Positions 1 to 7,943 of a stretch of DNA of 64,000 nucleotides are shown piece by piece (positions within the stretch are counted from its first letter, which is position 1; each line of letters opens with the position of its first letter). The translations under genes and the position numbers were made by a program. The stretch is from Oscillospiraceae bacterium. Its GTDB lineage: Bacteria; Bacillota; Clostridia; Oscillospirales; Ruminococcaceae. Where the stretch lies: NCBI GenBank assembly GCA_016296505.1, contig JAEDJD010000001.1, forward strand, positions 124,001 to 188,000, read 5' to 3'. The notes under the pieces were generated by a model, which saw only the letters and a program-made list of their open reading frames with translations, searched no databases and was not told the origin of the DNA.

Positions 1-4
1 TTAT

Positions 5-406
5 ATGAAAAGAAAGCTGATGCTGAAAAAAAAACAGCAGATAGTCCTGCTGCTTCTGTTGCCCTTTGCGGCGGCAGGATGTCTGCTGCTTGCGAAGAAT
101 TTGTATACGTGGCTGGTGCTGCCGTGGATGCCGCCCTGCACGCTGCGAACACTGACAGGATGGAAATGCCCCTCCTGCGGCATGACGCACGCGGTTTATG
201 CGCTGTGCAGATTGGATTTTGCAGAGGCGCTTCGGCAGAACGCGCTGTTGGTGTTCGGTATTCTGCTGCTGGTTCTGCGTTATTTGGAAACATGGTGCAG
301 CGTACTTGAAAAGCCAAGGCGACTGATTCCACGGCGTGCCGCATTTTGGATTGTCATGGGAGTTTTTTGGGTAGGTTATTGGATTCTACGGAATAAAAAT
401 CCGTGA
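5..406 (+). CDS. DUF2752 small membrane protein
   Basis: This is a 133-residue protein with a basic N-terminus and about three hydrophobic segments (roughly residues 13-30, 78-93 and 110-127). The family mark is the stretch PPCTLRTLTG followed by CPSCGMTH and, later, an FAEALRQNAL segment, as in DUF2752 proteins (Pro-Cys, a CPxCGxT core, then a G/D-x-x-x-A-x-x-x-N helix). The biochemical role of the family is not established; the cysteine pair could bind metal, which is inference. The ATG lies four bases from the window edge, so its ribosome site cannot be seen, and an in-frame ATG at 20 is an alternative start. The stop codon lies inside the bidirectional terminator hairpin shared with the leftward gene that follows. 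Confidence 0.8.
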   Translation: MKRKLMLKKKQQIVLLLLLPFAAAGCLLLAKNLYTWLVLPWMPPCTLRTLTGWKCPSCGMTHAVYALCRLDFAEALRQNALLVFGILLLVLRYLETWCSVLEKPRRLIPRRAAFWIVMGVFWVGYWILRNKNP

Positions 407-437
407 AAGCAGCGAAATGACGTTGCTTTCACGGATT
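398..437. terminator. Bidirectional terminator between convergent genes
   Basis: A 17-base arm at 398-414 pairs with 421-437 with a single G-T wobble and a six-base loop. A run of T follows on the plus strand (443-446) and a run of A precedes it (395-399), so it can end transcripts from both sides. It serves the DUF2752 gene and the ValRS-like gene. Confidence 0.85.
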
Positions 438-445
438 GATTGTTT

Positions 446-3058
446 TCAGCGATGATCAAGTACGCTCGCAATACGCACGAGCTTTTCCCGCAGAACGGCG
501 CGCCGTTCTCTTGCGGCATGGACAATGGCTTCCGGTGCTTTCTTACAAAAATCCGGCTGACTGAGCAGCTTTTGGGTGTGCTCCAGTTGTTTACGGAGAT
601 GTTTGGCGTCGGTGTGCAGCAAAATATGCCTCCAATCCTGAAGCAGTGTCTGCTCGATTGGAATGGAGATATGTACGCGATCGGTAATGACATCGGCGAC
701 ATTCCGGAAACAGCAGTCTGATGTAAATTCAATTTCCTTTGCACCGGCAAGATACTCAAAGAAAATACTGCTTGCGGAGAACAAATCAACATCCAACGTA
801 TCAAAATAGAATTTTACGCGGACATTTCGCGGAATGTGCAGGGCATTTTGGCATTTCTGGACAGCCTGAAGCGCTGCAAGTACATACGAGAATTCATCGG
901 CACTCTGTCGGAAATCAAGTTCCTGTTCATAAACAGGATAATCCGCGCAGACGATGCTGGTTTCACAATCCGTCATAGCCTGCCAGATTTCTTCTGTTAT
1001 AAACGGCATAAAGGGATGCATCAGGCGCAGGACGCCGCGCAGAACATAAACGAGAATCTGCGAAGCATCCGCTCTGCCGTCATAATCCGCACGCAGACGA
1101 ACGCTAGCAAGCGGCAGATATTGCCGACTGAATGTGTGCCGGATAAATGCGTCAAGCTTGCGCGCAGCGCGGCTGAATCGTCCGCTGTCGATATCGGCAT
1201 TGACATCGCCGGCTAATTGATTGAAGCGTGTTAGAATCCACTGTTCTTCCATATGCAGAACAGGGGGCAGCGCGGTATGCTGGAAGGACGCAGGCAGATT
1301 GCCCAGTACAAAACGTGCGCAGTTCCAGAGTTTTTCGGCAAGACGCTGTGCAGCAGCGACTTGCTGTTCGGAGAGAACGGTATCTTTTCCAACAGAAGCG
1401 GCAGAGAGCAATGCGAAGCGCGTCGCGTCTGCGCCATAATCCGAAATGAGCGCCATTGGATCTAAACCGTTGTGACGGTCAGCGGTAATTTTTTTGCCGG
1501 ATGCGTCGCGCAGCAATCCGTGCAGGATCACTTGCTTGAACGGAATCTCATCCGTATGCCGCATTGAACCGGAAATTATGCCGGAGACAAATGGCGTTAG
1601 CAGATCATCGCCTGTGATGATAGCGTCGGTTGGAAAGAAATATTGCAAATCATCGGTGCGGTATGGAAAACCAAGTGCCGCAAAGGGCAGAAGCGCTGTT
1701 GCAAAGCCAGTTTTCAGCGTATCGGGATCCTGCCGCATCGACTTGCCGCATTTCGGACAATTCGCATGGCATTCTGCGGCGACTGTCATTTCATCACATG
1801 AATCGCAGTAAAATGCAGGAATCGGTATGCCATGCCAATTCGGACGGGAGATTTGTTGATCGGGCGCATTGTTGAAATATGCAAGACAGCGTTCAGACGC
1901 ATTTGCAGGAGAAAACTGGATGCGTTCTTCTTTGATTGCCTCAACAGCCGACTCTGCCATCGCTGCTGTACGAAGAAACCACTGCTTGCGAAGATGCGGC
2001 ATCACCTCGGTTTTGCAACTCCGGCAGACGGCTTTCATCATTTGAATTGGTTCTGATTTTACAAGGAATCCGCCGTCTTTCAGGTCTCGCATGATGGATT
2101 CACACGCCTGCTCCCATGGCGTTCCGGCATATGCTGCAATCGAATCAGAAACGGCGGCGTCGGCAGACAGTAATTCCGGAACAGACAAGCGGCGCTGTTT
2201 GGCAATGGCATAATCCTTGGTATCGCAAGCAGGCGTCACGCGGCGCACGCCGGTTCCGTTGTCCATAGACACAGAATCATCGGAAAGCACAGGAATTTTG
2301 CGATTTGTCAGCGGGACAATGACCGATTTCCCGATAATATTTTGATAGCGGAGATCTTTGGGATTGACGGCTACAGCGGCGTCTGCAAGAATGGTCTCGG
2401 GACGCGCGGTTGTCAGGAACAAATAACCGGAACCGTCTGTAAAGGGATAACGCAGATGCCAATTTTCGCCTGTCTGCTCGGTACGACAGATTTCCGTTTC
2501 AGGGAGTACCGCCCGACAATTCGGACACCAATCCGCAATACAGATATCCCGATACAGAAAATCGTCCTCATATAGATTGACAAAAGCTTCTATGGCTGCT
2601 TCGGTTACGGCGTCATCGGTTGTATCGTGCATCCGTTCCCAGTCGCAGGAACAGCCAAGCTTCATCATCTGCTGCAGATATGCGGCAGTATGATGTTCCG
2701 CTTTGGCTTTGGTGCGGCAAAGAAATTCAGCTTTACCAATCATATTTTTGGAACTGTCTGCATTGCTGAGCGCATCGGCTATTTCAGCTTCTACGGACGC
2801 TGCGGCAGAATCCATGCAAGGTATCCAGAGCGCACTGCGTCCAGCCATACGCTGCCGCCGGATTAACAGATCCTGAACAGTCAGACTGAACGCCTGTCCC
2901 AGATGCATCGGCACGGCGGGATCTGGCGGTGGCAGCGTCACCGTATACGGAATTTTCATTGGATCCGTCTCCGCATGAAAGCAGTGATTTCTCAGCCATT
3001 TCTGATAAATCCGACCCTCATAGGTATTCGGCTCACAATGCTTGGTAAGCGTTCTCAT
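446..3058 (-). CDS. Degenerate valyl-tRNA synthetase paralog
   Basis: This 870-residue protein aligns along its length with bacterial ValRS (about 880 residues): catalytic core, CP1 editing domain (TTARPET at 216-222, GTG...TPACD at 268-279), anticodon-binding region and C-terminal coiled coil. Both class I signatures are broken. HMGH is HLGQ at 52-55, the GTDHAG-type motif after it reads CMDSAA, and KMSKS is KKITAD at 522-527. The core motif normally read as DWCISRQLWWGHRIP appears as ISRPNWHGIPIP, and CWFSSALWP as TGFATALLP. Aminoacylation is therefore doubtful, while the retained fold and editing domain could serve tRNA binding, deacylation or regulation (inference). The start at 3058 has a strong GGAGGGAG site; the reading frame stays open 50 codons further upstream, through the leader. 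A true valS presumably lies elsewhere. Confidence 0.85.
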   Translation of the reverse strand: MRTLTKHCEPNTYEGRIYQKWLRNHCFHAETDPMKIPYTVTLPPPDPAVPMHLGQAFSLTVQDLLIRRQRMAGRSALWIPCMDSAAASVEAEIADALSNADSSKNMIGKAEFLCRTKAKAEHHTAAYLQQMMKLGCSCDWERMHDTTDDAVTEAAIEAFVNLYEDDFLYRDICIADWCPNCRAVLPETEICRTEQTGENWHLRYPFTDGSGYLFLTTARPETILADAAVAVNPKDLRYQNIIGKSVIVPLTNRKIPVLSDDSVSMDNGTGVRRVTPACDTKDYAIAKQRRLSVPELLSADAAVSDSIAAYAGTPWEQACESIMRDLKDGGFLVKSEPIQMMKAVCRSCKTEVMPHLRKQWFLRTAAMAESAVEAIKEERIQFSPANASERCLAYFNNAPDQQISRPNWHGIPIPAFYCDSCDEMTVAAECHANCPKCGKSMRQDPDTLKTGFATALLPFAALGFPYRTDDLQYFFPTDAIITGDDLLTPFVSGIISGSMRHTDEIPFKQVILHGLLRDASGKKITADRHNGLDPMALISDYGADATRFALLSAASVGKDTVLSEQQVAAAQRLAEKLWNCARFVLGNLPASFQHTALPPVLHMEEQWILTRFNQLAGDVNADIDSGRFSRAARKLDAFIRHTFSRQYLPLASVRLRADYDGRADASQILVYVLRGVLRLMHPFMPFITEEIWQAMTDCETSIVCADYPVYEQELDFRQSADEFSYVLAALQAVQKCQNALHIPRNVRVKFYFDTLDVDLFSASSIFFEYLAGAKEIEFTSDCCFRNVADVITDRVHISIPIEQTLLQDWRHILLHTDAKHLRKQLEHTQKLLSQPDFCKKAPEAIVHAARERRAVLREKLVRIASVLDHR

Positions 3059-3216
3059 GTTACTCCCTCCGATCTGATTCCGTGATATAATAAGCCCCGA
3101 ACGCAAGCGAACCGCGTTCGGGGCGAATGGTCTGACACTTTCTGCATTTTGCAGGCGGTCAAAGAATCGCAGCAGCCGACTTGGTTCCGGCTGACAAAAA
3201 TCGCACAAATTAACAA
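3059..3216 (-). promoter_or_regulatory. Structured 5' leader of the ValRS-like gene
   Basis: About 155 nt separate the promoter from the start codon. The leader holds an early hairpin (3173-3178 with 3188-3193, 6 bp) and a perfect 11-bp GC-rich hairpin (3094-3104 with 3114-3124) about 25 nt before the ribosome site. T-box hallmarks (the AGGGTGG-type antiterminator box) were not seen. No oligo-U follows the large stem, so it is a translational or processing element rather than a clear terminator. Confidence 0.5.
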
Positions 3217-3220
3217 TTTA

Positions 3221-3249
3221 ATTATATCAGTCATTGCGCGAATCGTCAA
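3221..3249 (-). promoter_or_regulatory. Sigma-A promoter of the ValRS-like gene
   Basis: On the minus strand, TTGACG (3244-3249) and TATAAT (3221-3226) are separated by exactly 17 bases. Confidence 0.85.
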
Positions 3250-3312
3250 GTATTTTGCTGATTTTCAGCAGAATGCACAATCTTTTGCTTATGTTTTGCA
3301 TATCCGGAACGG

Positions 3313-3341
3313 TTGACAAAAATGACAAATTGTGGTACTAT
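3313..3341 (+). promoter_or_regulatory. Sigma-A promoter of a small membrane-protein gene
   Basis: TTGACA (3313-3318) and TACTAT (3336-3341) are 17 bases apart, 26 bases before the start codon of the 55-residue ORF. Confidence 0.8.
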
Positions 3342-3367
3342 GATAGCAGAAAGGAGTTCGGAGACTT

Positions 3368-3535
3368 ATGAATATATATGAATTGATGATAGCGGCGTTG
3401 CCACTCGGAGATGATACGCCAATTTTACTTTATGCAATCCTTGGTATTGCAGCACTCGGGATGGTCGTCGCGTCTGTTGTGATGAGTAAGAAGGCAAAAC
3501 ATGACGATGATCCAAATAAAACGGAGCAGCAGTAA
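3368..3535 (+). CDS. 55-residue single-pass membrane protein
   Basis: The product begins MNIYELMIAALPLGDD, has one hydrophobic segment (about residues 18-38: ILLYAILGIAALGMVV...) and a charged tail ending KTEQQ. It belongs to no family I recognise. It is credible as a gene because it has its own 17-spaced promoter, a good AAGGAG ribosome site eight to nine bases from the ATG, and a strong terminator 26 bases past the stop. The short N-terminus followed by a transmembrane helix and a Lys/His/Asp-rich tail resembles small stress or division membrane proteins in general outline only, and no function is assigned. It lies between a leftward gene and a convergent leftward operon, so it is monocistronic. 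Confidence 0.7.
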   Translation: MNIYELMIAALPLGDDTPILLYAILGIAALGMVVASVVMSKKAKHDDDPNKTEQQ

Positions 3536-3561
3536 TGCTGTGCAGCGTTCATGATAGACGA

Positions 3562-3596
3562 AAACGCCCTCGATACGGTTGGTATCGAGGGCGTTT
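3562..3596. terminator. Bidirectional terminator
   Basis: A perfect 15-bp stem (3562-3576 with 3582-3596) with a five-base loop has A and T runs at its base. It lies between the small membrane-protein gene and the convergent oxidoreductase operon. Confidence 0.85.
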
Positions 3597-3645
3597 GGCA
3601 TTTTAGAATCGTATATTCAAAATCAGCATATCGCAGATTCTGCAA

Positions 3646-4182
3646 TTATCCTGCGTAATCTGCGCCGAGCTGAAGCGCTGCCATATTATTGTCAATGGTA
3701 TGCGCACGCGATGCCGGCGTATTCTTTTCGAGCGCCTTGCGGACGGTCTCAAAAGAGAAGATACCAGTTTCGTGGAGCAGCTTGCCGAGCAGAACGATAT
3801 TTGCTCCCTTAGAAAGATGATTGTCCTCTGAAAGCTGCGTTGCCGGGATATAGAATGTATCAATATCTGTGCGGTCGGTTTTGGCATCGATCATAGAGCA
3901 GTCAACGAAAGCCTTTCCGCCCGGTTTTACACTGGGTATAAACGCATCGAAAGACGGACCATTCAGAACAACGAGCAGATCCGGCTCCAACACCTGCGGA
4001 GAACCGATCGGCTCATCGGAGATGCAGACGGAGCAGTTGCACTTACCGCCGCGCATTTCCGGACCGTAGCTCGGCAGCCACGAAATTTCCTTGCCCTCAA
4101 AGAGCGCACAATATGCGAGCAGCTTACCGGCAAACAGGATACCCTGTCCGCCAAAGCCTGCGAGCAGAATTTCATAGGTCAT
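3646..4182 (-). CDS. 2-oxoacid:ferredoxin oxidoreductase, gamma subunit
   Basis: At 178 residues this is the usual length for the catalytic gamma subunit of pyruvate/2-oxoacid:acceptor oxidoreductases. The N-terminus has the glycine-rich LAGFGGQGILFAGKLLA motif, followed by SYGPEMRGGKCNC, both hallmarks of the family (it contacts CoA and docks on the TPP subunits). It is the last gene of a delta-alpha-beta-gamma operon and its ATG overlaps the beta stop (ATGA), which implies translational coupling. The complex oxidises a 2-oxoacid with CoA to acyl-CoA, CO2 and reduced ferredoxin in the cytoplasm. The substrate (branched-chain 2-oxoacid or 2-oxoglutarate) cannot be decided from sequence by eye. 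Confidence 0.92.
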   Translation of the reverse strand: MTYEILLAGFGGQGILFAGKLLAYCALFEGKEISWLPSYGPEMRGGKCNCSVCISDEPIGSPQVLEPDLLVVLNGPSFDAFIPSVKPGGKAFVDCSMIDAKTDRTDIDTFYIPATQLSEDNHLSKGANIVLLGKLLHETGIFSFETVRKALEKNTPASRAHTIDNNMAALQLGADYAG

Positions 4183-4964
4183 TTTGCGGCACCTCCCATT
4201 GCGAGCTTGTCAGCGTTTGCTTCCTCCATGTTGACGTCTTTATAGACGCCGAGCGGATAGTAAGGCATACATTCCTCTTGCAGACGCTTGATGGATTCCT
4301 TCGGGGTGAGACCCCAGTTGGAAGGACAGGTCGAAAGGATTTCAACGATAGAGAAGCCGTTGCCTTTCTGCTGGTTCTCGAATGCCTTGCGGATCATCTT
4401 TTTGGTTTCGCGGATATGCGGAACCGTATCGACAGCGGTACGGACAGCGAGTGCAGTACCGTCGAGCGTGGAGAGCATCTCGCAGACATGGATCGGGTAA
4501 CCTGCCTTACGCGGATCTCTGCCATAAGGAGAGGTTGTAGTAACCTGACCGGGCAGCGTAGTCGGAGCCATCTGACCGCCGGTCATGCCGTAGGTACCGT
4601 TGTTGACGAAGATGACGACGATATTTTCGCCTCTGGTTGCAGCGTGGACAGTTTCAGCCGTACCGATTGCAGCGAGGTCGCCGTCGCCCTGATAGGTAAA
4701 GACGTTGAGATCGGGTCTTGCGCGCTTGACGCCGGTTGCAACAGCCGGTGCTCTGCCGTGCGGTGCCTCAATCATATCGCATCCAAAATAGTTATATGCA
4801 AAGACGGAGCATCCGACAGGGCAAACGCCGACAGTATCGCCCTCAATGCCCATTTCATCAATGACCTCAGCGACGAGGCGATGAATAATACCATGCGTAC
4901 AGCCTGCGCAGTAATGCAGACGGACATCGCACAGTGCGTGCGGTCTCTGGAATTTCACAGCCAT
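4179..4964 (-). CDS. 2-oxoacid:ferredoxin oxidoreductase, beta (TPP) subunit
   Basis: This 261-residue thiamine-pyrophosphate subunit carries the TPP/Mg motif GDGDLAAIG followed by VIFVNNGTYGMTGGQ, and an N-terminal YCAGCTHG motif typical of the short beta subunits of the VOR/KOR group. It forms the active site with the alpha subunit and carries out decarboxylation of the 2-oxoacid. Its start overlaps the alpha stop by one base (TAATG), and its stop overlaps the gamma start by four. The lack of the long PFOR-type extension with extra Fe-S cysteines agrees with electrons leaving through the separate delta ferredoxin subunit. Confidence 0.93.
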   Translation of the reverse strand: MAVKFQRPHALCDVRLHYCAGCTHGIIHRLVAEVIDEMGIEGDTVGVCPVGCSVFAYNYFGCDMIEAPHGRAPAVATGVKRARPDLNVFTYQGDGDLAAIGTAETVHAATRGENIVVIFVNNGTYGMTGGQMAPTTLPGQVTTTSPYGRDPRKAGYPIHVCEMLSTLDGTALAVRTAVDTVPHIRETKKMIRKAFENQQKGNGFSIVEILSTCPSNWGLTPKESIKRLQEECMPYYPLGVYKDVNMEEANADKLAMGGAAK

Positions 4965-6025
4965 TACTTGATACCTCCGTTCAGCTTTCTGATCTCCGCC
5001 AGAACTTCATTCGGGGAGGGGATCACACCGCCGGTTCTGCCATAGAAGGAAACCGGGATTTTGCAATCGAGCGCGAGCTTGACATCGTCGATCATCTGTC
5101 CCATATTCATCTCAACGGAGAGGACAGCTTTGGCTTGCTTGGTTGCTTCCAGAAGCTGCTTCTTCGGGAACGGCCAGAGCGTGATCGGACGGAACAAACC
5201 AACCTTGATGCCTTCTGCTCTTGCCTTGTTGACGGCAGATTTTGCAATACGGGAGGTTGCGCCGAATGCGGTAATGACAATATCCGCGTCATCGCAGAGA
5301 TAACTCTCGGATTCAGATTCATTTTCTTCGATGAGAGCGTAGCGCTCATAGCGCTTCTTTACCTGTTCTTCGAGATCATTTGCCTCAATGTAGAGCGAGT
5401 TGACGATATGATGCTCACGTTCCATCTTTGTGCCGACAGCAGCCCAACCGGAATTATCCGCAGGTGTTGCAGAAATTTCCGGGAATTCGACCGGCTCCAT
5501 CATCTGACCAAGCAGACCGTCGGAGAGCAGCATAACCGGTACGCGGTACTTCTCGCCGAGTGCAAATGCACGGCTGACGAGGTTTACGACCTCCTGCACG
5601 GAGTTCGGAGCAAGGATGATGAGGCGGAAATCACCGTGACCGAGACCCTTGGTAGCCTGCCAGTAATCCTGCTGAGACGGCTGAATGGAACCGAGTCCCG
5701 GGCCGCCGCGCTCGACATTGACGATGAGGCAGGGCACATCAGAGCCTGCGATATAGGAGATACCCTCGGACTTCAGCGAAATGCCGGGCGAGGAAGAAGA
5801 AGTCATAACACGGGTGCCGGTTGCGCCTGCACCGAGAACCATATTGATCGCTGCGACTTCAGATTCTGCCTGAAGGAACACACCGCCGCGCTTCGGCATC
5901 TGCTTGGAAAGATACTCGGAAAGCTCGGTCTGCGGAGTAATCGGGTAGCCAAAGAAGCACTTGCAGCCTGCACGAATTGCAGCTTCGGCGAGCGCCTCAT
6001 TGCCTTTCATTAAAACCTTTTCCAA
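4964..6025 (-). CDS. vorB: 2-oxoacid:ferredoxin oxidoreductase, alpha subunit (VorB type)
   Basis: This protein of about 353 residues has the pyrimidine-binding domain signature GNEALAEAAIRAGC, then FFGYPITPQTELSEYL and the TSSSSPGISLKSEG segment characteristic of alpha subunits annotated VorB/KorA. I chose the TTG at 6025, which gives MEKVLMKGNEA, because homologs begin there and an AGAAAGG site sits about nine bases upstream. The first ATG upstream (6055) overlaps the ferredoxin gene, and an internal ATG at 6010 is another option. It pairs with the beta subunit to bind TPP and bring in CoA. Branched-chain 2-oxoacids (valine, leucine and isoleucine metabolism) are the likely substrates, by family naming only. 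Confidence 0.9.
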   Translation of the reverse strand: MEKVLMKGNEALAEAAIRAGCKCFFGYPITPQTELSEYLSKQMPKRGGVFLQAESEVAAINMVLGAGATGTRVMTSSSSPGISLKSEGISYIAGSDVPCLIVNVERGGPGLGSIQPSQQDYWQATKGLGHGDFRLIILAPNSVQEVVNLVSRAFALGEKYRVPVMLLSDGLLGQMMEPVEFPEISATPADNSGWAAVGTKMEREHHIVNSLYIEANDLEEQVKKRYERYALIEENESESESYLCDDADIVITAFGATSRIAKSAVNKARAEGIKVGLFRPITLWPFPKKQLLEATKQAKAVLSVEMNMGQMIDDVKLALDCKIPVSFYGRTGGVIPSPNEVLAEIRKLNGGIK

Positions 6026-6044
6026 TGAAAACAATCCTTTCTGA

Positions 6045-6251
6045 TTAAGATTCAATTACGATGGCACAATCCGGACACATCATCGCGCACATCGCACAGC
6101 CGATGCAAGCGTCATCATCTGTGCAGTACGCTGTAAACACGCCCTCTTTGTTACGCTTCTCATGCTGAATTGCAACAATTTGCTTGGGGCACGCTGTTGT
6201 GCACAGTTCACAACCCTTACAGCGGTCAAAAATGACGTTCATTTTTGCCAT
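6045..6251 (-). CDS. 2-oxoacid oxidoreductase delta subunit, 2[4Fe-4S] ferredoxin
   Basis: This 68-residue ferredoxin has two classic clusters, CKGCELCTTACP and CIGCAMCAMMCP, each a CxxCxxCxxxCP motif. It is the electron-accepting subunit of the oxidoreductase encoded just downstream and passes electrons to soluble ferredoxin. It is the first gene of the operon, 19 bases ahead of the alpha subunit. Two ATGs are possible: that at 6263 abuts the AAGGA ribosome site with no spacing, so the ATG at 6251 (MAKMNVIF...) is preferred, although its 12-base spacing is long. A leader of roughly 130 bases separates it from its promoter. Confidence 0.9.
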   Translation of the reverse strand: MAKMNVIFDRCKGCELCTTACPKQIVAIQHEKRNKEGVFTAYCTDDDACIGCAMCAMMCPDCAIVIES

Positions 6252-6394
6252 AGGAGTTACCATTCCTTTCCGATAAGATTACTTACGGCAGAACCGGTGC
6301 TGCCGATCCCCAAATGCCGCAAAAGGATTTCAGATGCATTGTCTTTGGGTGACCATTCGAGCAATGCAGGCGGACGTTGTCCGTTAACTTATAT

Positions 6395-6423
6395 ATTATA
6401 GCACATTCTCCTGCAAATTTCAA
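6395..6423 (-). promoter_or_regulatory. Promoter of the 2-oxoacid oxidoreductase operon
   Basis: On the minus strand, TTGAAA (6418-6423) and TATAAT (6395-6400) are separated by 17 bases. Confidence 0.8.
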
Positions 6424-6513
6424 GTGCTTTCTTTTGCATTGTGAAAAAATTAACAGATACGGAAAACACAGCGCTGCGAAGTTGATCGCAGTGTTTCTCC
6501 TGCATGGCGCAAA

Positions 6514-6545
6514 AAGGTCAGCAACCATAATAGATTGCTGACCTT
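6514..6545 (-). terminator. Terminator of galE
   Basis: A perfect 11-bp stem (6514-6524 with 6535-6545) has a T run on the minus strand at its exit. An imperfect second hairpin (6464-6496) follows and may back it up. Confidence 0.85.
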
Positions 6546-6550
6546 GGGCG

Positions 6551-7576
6551 TTAATTCGATTTGCGGTAGCCGTCTGGATTCTGCTTCTGCCAGTTCCAAG
6601 CGTCTCTGCACATATCGTCCAGTGTTTTTTCTGTTTTCCAGCCGAGCAGGCGTTCTGCCTTATCCGCATTGGCGTAGAATTCAGCCAGATCGCCGAGACG
6701 TCTGTTGCCATATACATGATTGAGCTTGATTGCGTTTACGCGCTCAAAGCTTTCCACGATTTCTTTTACGCTGTATGGCGTTCCGGTGCCGAGATTAAAG
6801 ATTTCCGTACCGTTGTGCCGGAGCACATAGTCTACCGCTTTCACATGACCCTTTGCCAGATCTACGACATGGATATAATCCCGTGTACAGGTGCCGTCCT
6901 TTGTTGGATAGTCATGACCAAAGATTGTCAGGCATTCCCGTTTGCCGACTGCAACCTGCGTCACATACGGCATCAGGTTATTCGGGATACCGCGCGGATC
7001 TTCGCCGATTCGTCCGGAGGGATGTGCGCCGATTGGATTGAAGTATCGCAGCAGAACCACGGAAAGCGATGGATCCGCTTTTGCCGCGTCCTCAAAGATT
7101 TGCTCCGTCATCGCCTTTGTCCAGCCATAGGGATTCGTACAGACGCCGCGCTTCATTTCTTCGGTATACGGTACGCTGTTTTCCTCGCCGTATACGGTCG
7201 CGCTGGAAGAAAAGATGATATTCTTTACGCCTGTTTCCTGCATGGCTTCCAGCAGGGAAAGCGTCGTATCAATGTTGTTTCTGTAGTACATCACCGGCTT
7301 TGCGACCGATTCGCCGACTGCTTTCAGTCCGGCAAAATGGATTACCGCGTCAATTTGATTTTCGCGGAAGATTTCCAAGAGCTTTTTGTCATCGCGGATA
7401 TCCGCCTCGTAGAGCTTCACCTGTTTCCCAGTGATCTCCTCTACTCTGCGGATTGCCTCCGGTGAACTGTTGGCGTAATTATCCGCCACAATCACCGCAT
7501 AGCCGGCATTCAGCAGCTCAACCGCCGTGTGAGAGCCGATATATCCCGCGCCGCCTGCAAGCAAAATCGCTGCCAT
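6551..7576 (-). CDS. galE: UDP-glucose 4-epimerase
   Basis: This 341-residue extended SDR interconverts UDP-glucose and UDP-galactose (cytoplasmic, Leloir pathway and polysaccharide precursor supply). The NAD motif GGAGYIGSH is at residues 8-16, the active-site Ser lies in SSSATVYG (about 125), and the catalytic Tyr-x-x-x-Lys is Y150/K154 in NPYGWTK. The RYFNPIGAHPSG segment is also diagnostic. Start 7576 has a GAGGTGAT ribosome site. It is transcribed alone, divergently from the large polysaccharide operon, so it probably supplies galactose donors to it (inference from position). Confidence 0.96.
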   Translation of the reverse strand: MAAILLAGGAGYIGSHTAVELLNAGYAVIVADNYANSSPEAIRRVEEITGKQVKLYEADIRDDKKLLEIFRENQIDAVIHFAGLKAVGESVAKPVMYYRNNIDTTLSLLEAMQETGVKNIIFSSSATVYGEENSVPYTEEMKRGVCTNPYGWTKAMTEQIFEDAAKADPSLSVVLLRYFNPIGAHPSGRIGEDPRGIPNNLMPYVTQVAVGKRECLTIFGHDYPTKDGTCTRDYIHVVDLAKGHVKAVDYVLRHNGTEIFNLGTGTPYSVKEIVESFERVNAIKLNHVYGNRRLGDLAEFYANADKAERLLGWKTEKTLDDMCRDAWNWQKQNPDGYRKSN

Positions 7577-7691
7577 GTTATCACCTCAGTATATGTTCGT
7601 CATTCACGCACCGCACTTTTTCCGGCAATTTACCTTGGCATAGCAAGAGAGAAAGGACGGCTTTATGTATATAAAATAAACGCGCTATGAT

Positions 7692-7720
7692 ATTATATCA
7701 TGTCAGATTATATTTGTCAA
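7692..7720 (-). promoter_or_regulatory. Promoter of galE
   Basis: On the minus strand, TTGACA (7715-7720) and TATAAT (7692-7697) are separated by 17 bases. A weaker upstream candidate, TTGCCG-17-TATACT (7770-7798), points the same way. Confidence 0.85.
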
Positions 7721-7908
7721 TATTGAAGACGACCTCTGGAGGAACCCACCTCTGATTCGTCATGTACCGAGTATAGCGCAGAATGTTGAAGCCGGCAAAA
7801 ATGTAAAGAATTTGACTTGGTAAAAAATATTATACGGGAAAAATAACGAAAACTGAATCTGAATACTGGTCAACTCTAACAAATTGACCTTGTGTAATTT
7901 GTTTGGTA

Positions 7909-7937
7909 TTGACAAACGCGGGGACTCGTGCTATAAT
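7909..7937 (+). promoter_or_regulatory. Promoter of the polysaccharide operon
   Basis: TTGACA (7909-7914) and TATAAT (7932-7937) are separated by exactly 17 bases. It is the only strong rightward promoter found before 30.3 kb, so it probably drives the whole 22-kb cluster. Confidence 0.88.
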
Positions 7938-7943
7938 ATATGA

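Noticed and set aside
3094..3124. Possible LexA box inside the leader hairpin (CGAAC-GTTCG)
   Set aside because: The half sites are three bases apart instead of the four of the Firmicute consensus, and they are explained by the hairpin.
3059..3216. Possible T-box riboswitch before the ValRS-like gene
   Set aside because: No AGGGTGG-type T-box sequence and no specifier-loop layout could be found; the hairpins do not follow the T-box order.
4934..6013. 359-codon open frame opposite the oxidoreductase alpha gene
   Set aside because: It is an antisense shadow of a conserved gene. The same holds for the long frames opposite rfbB (28010-29167) and the UDP-glucose dehydrogenase (29152-30129).
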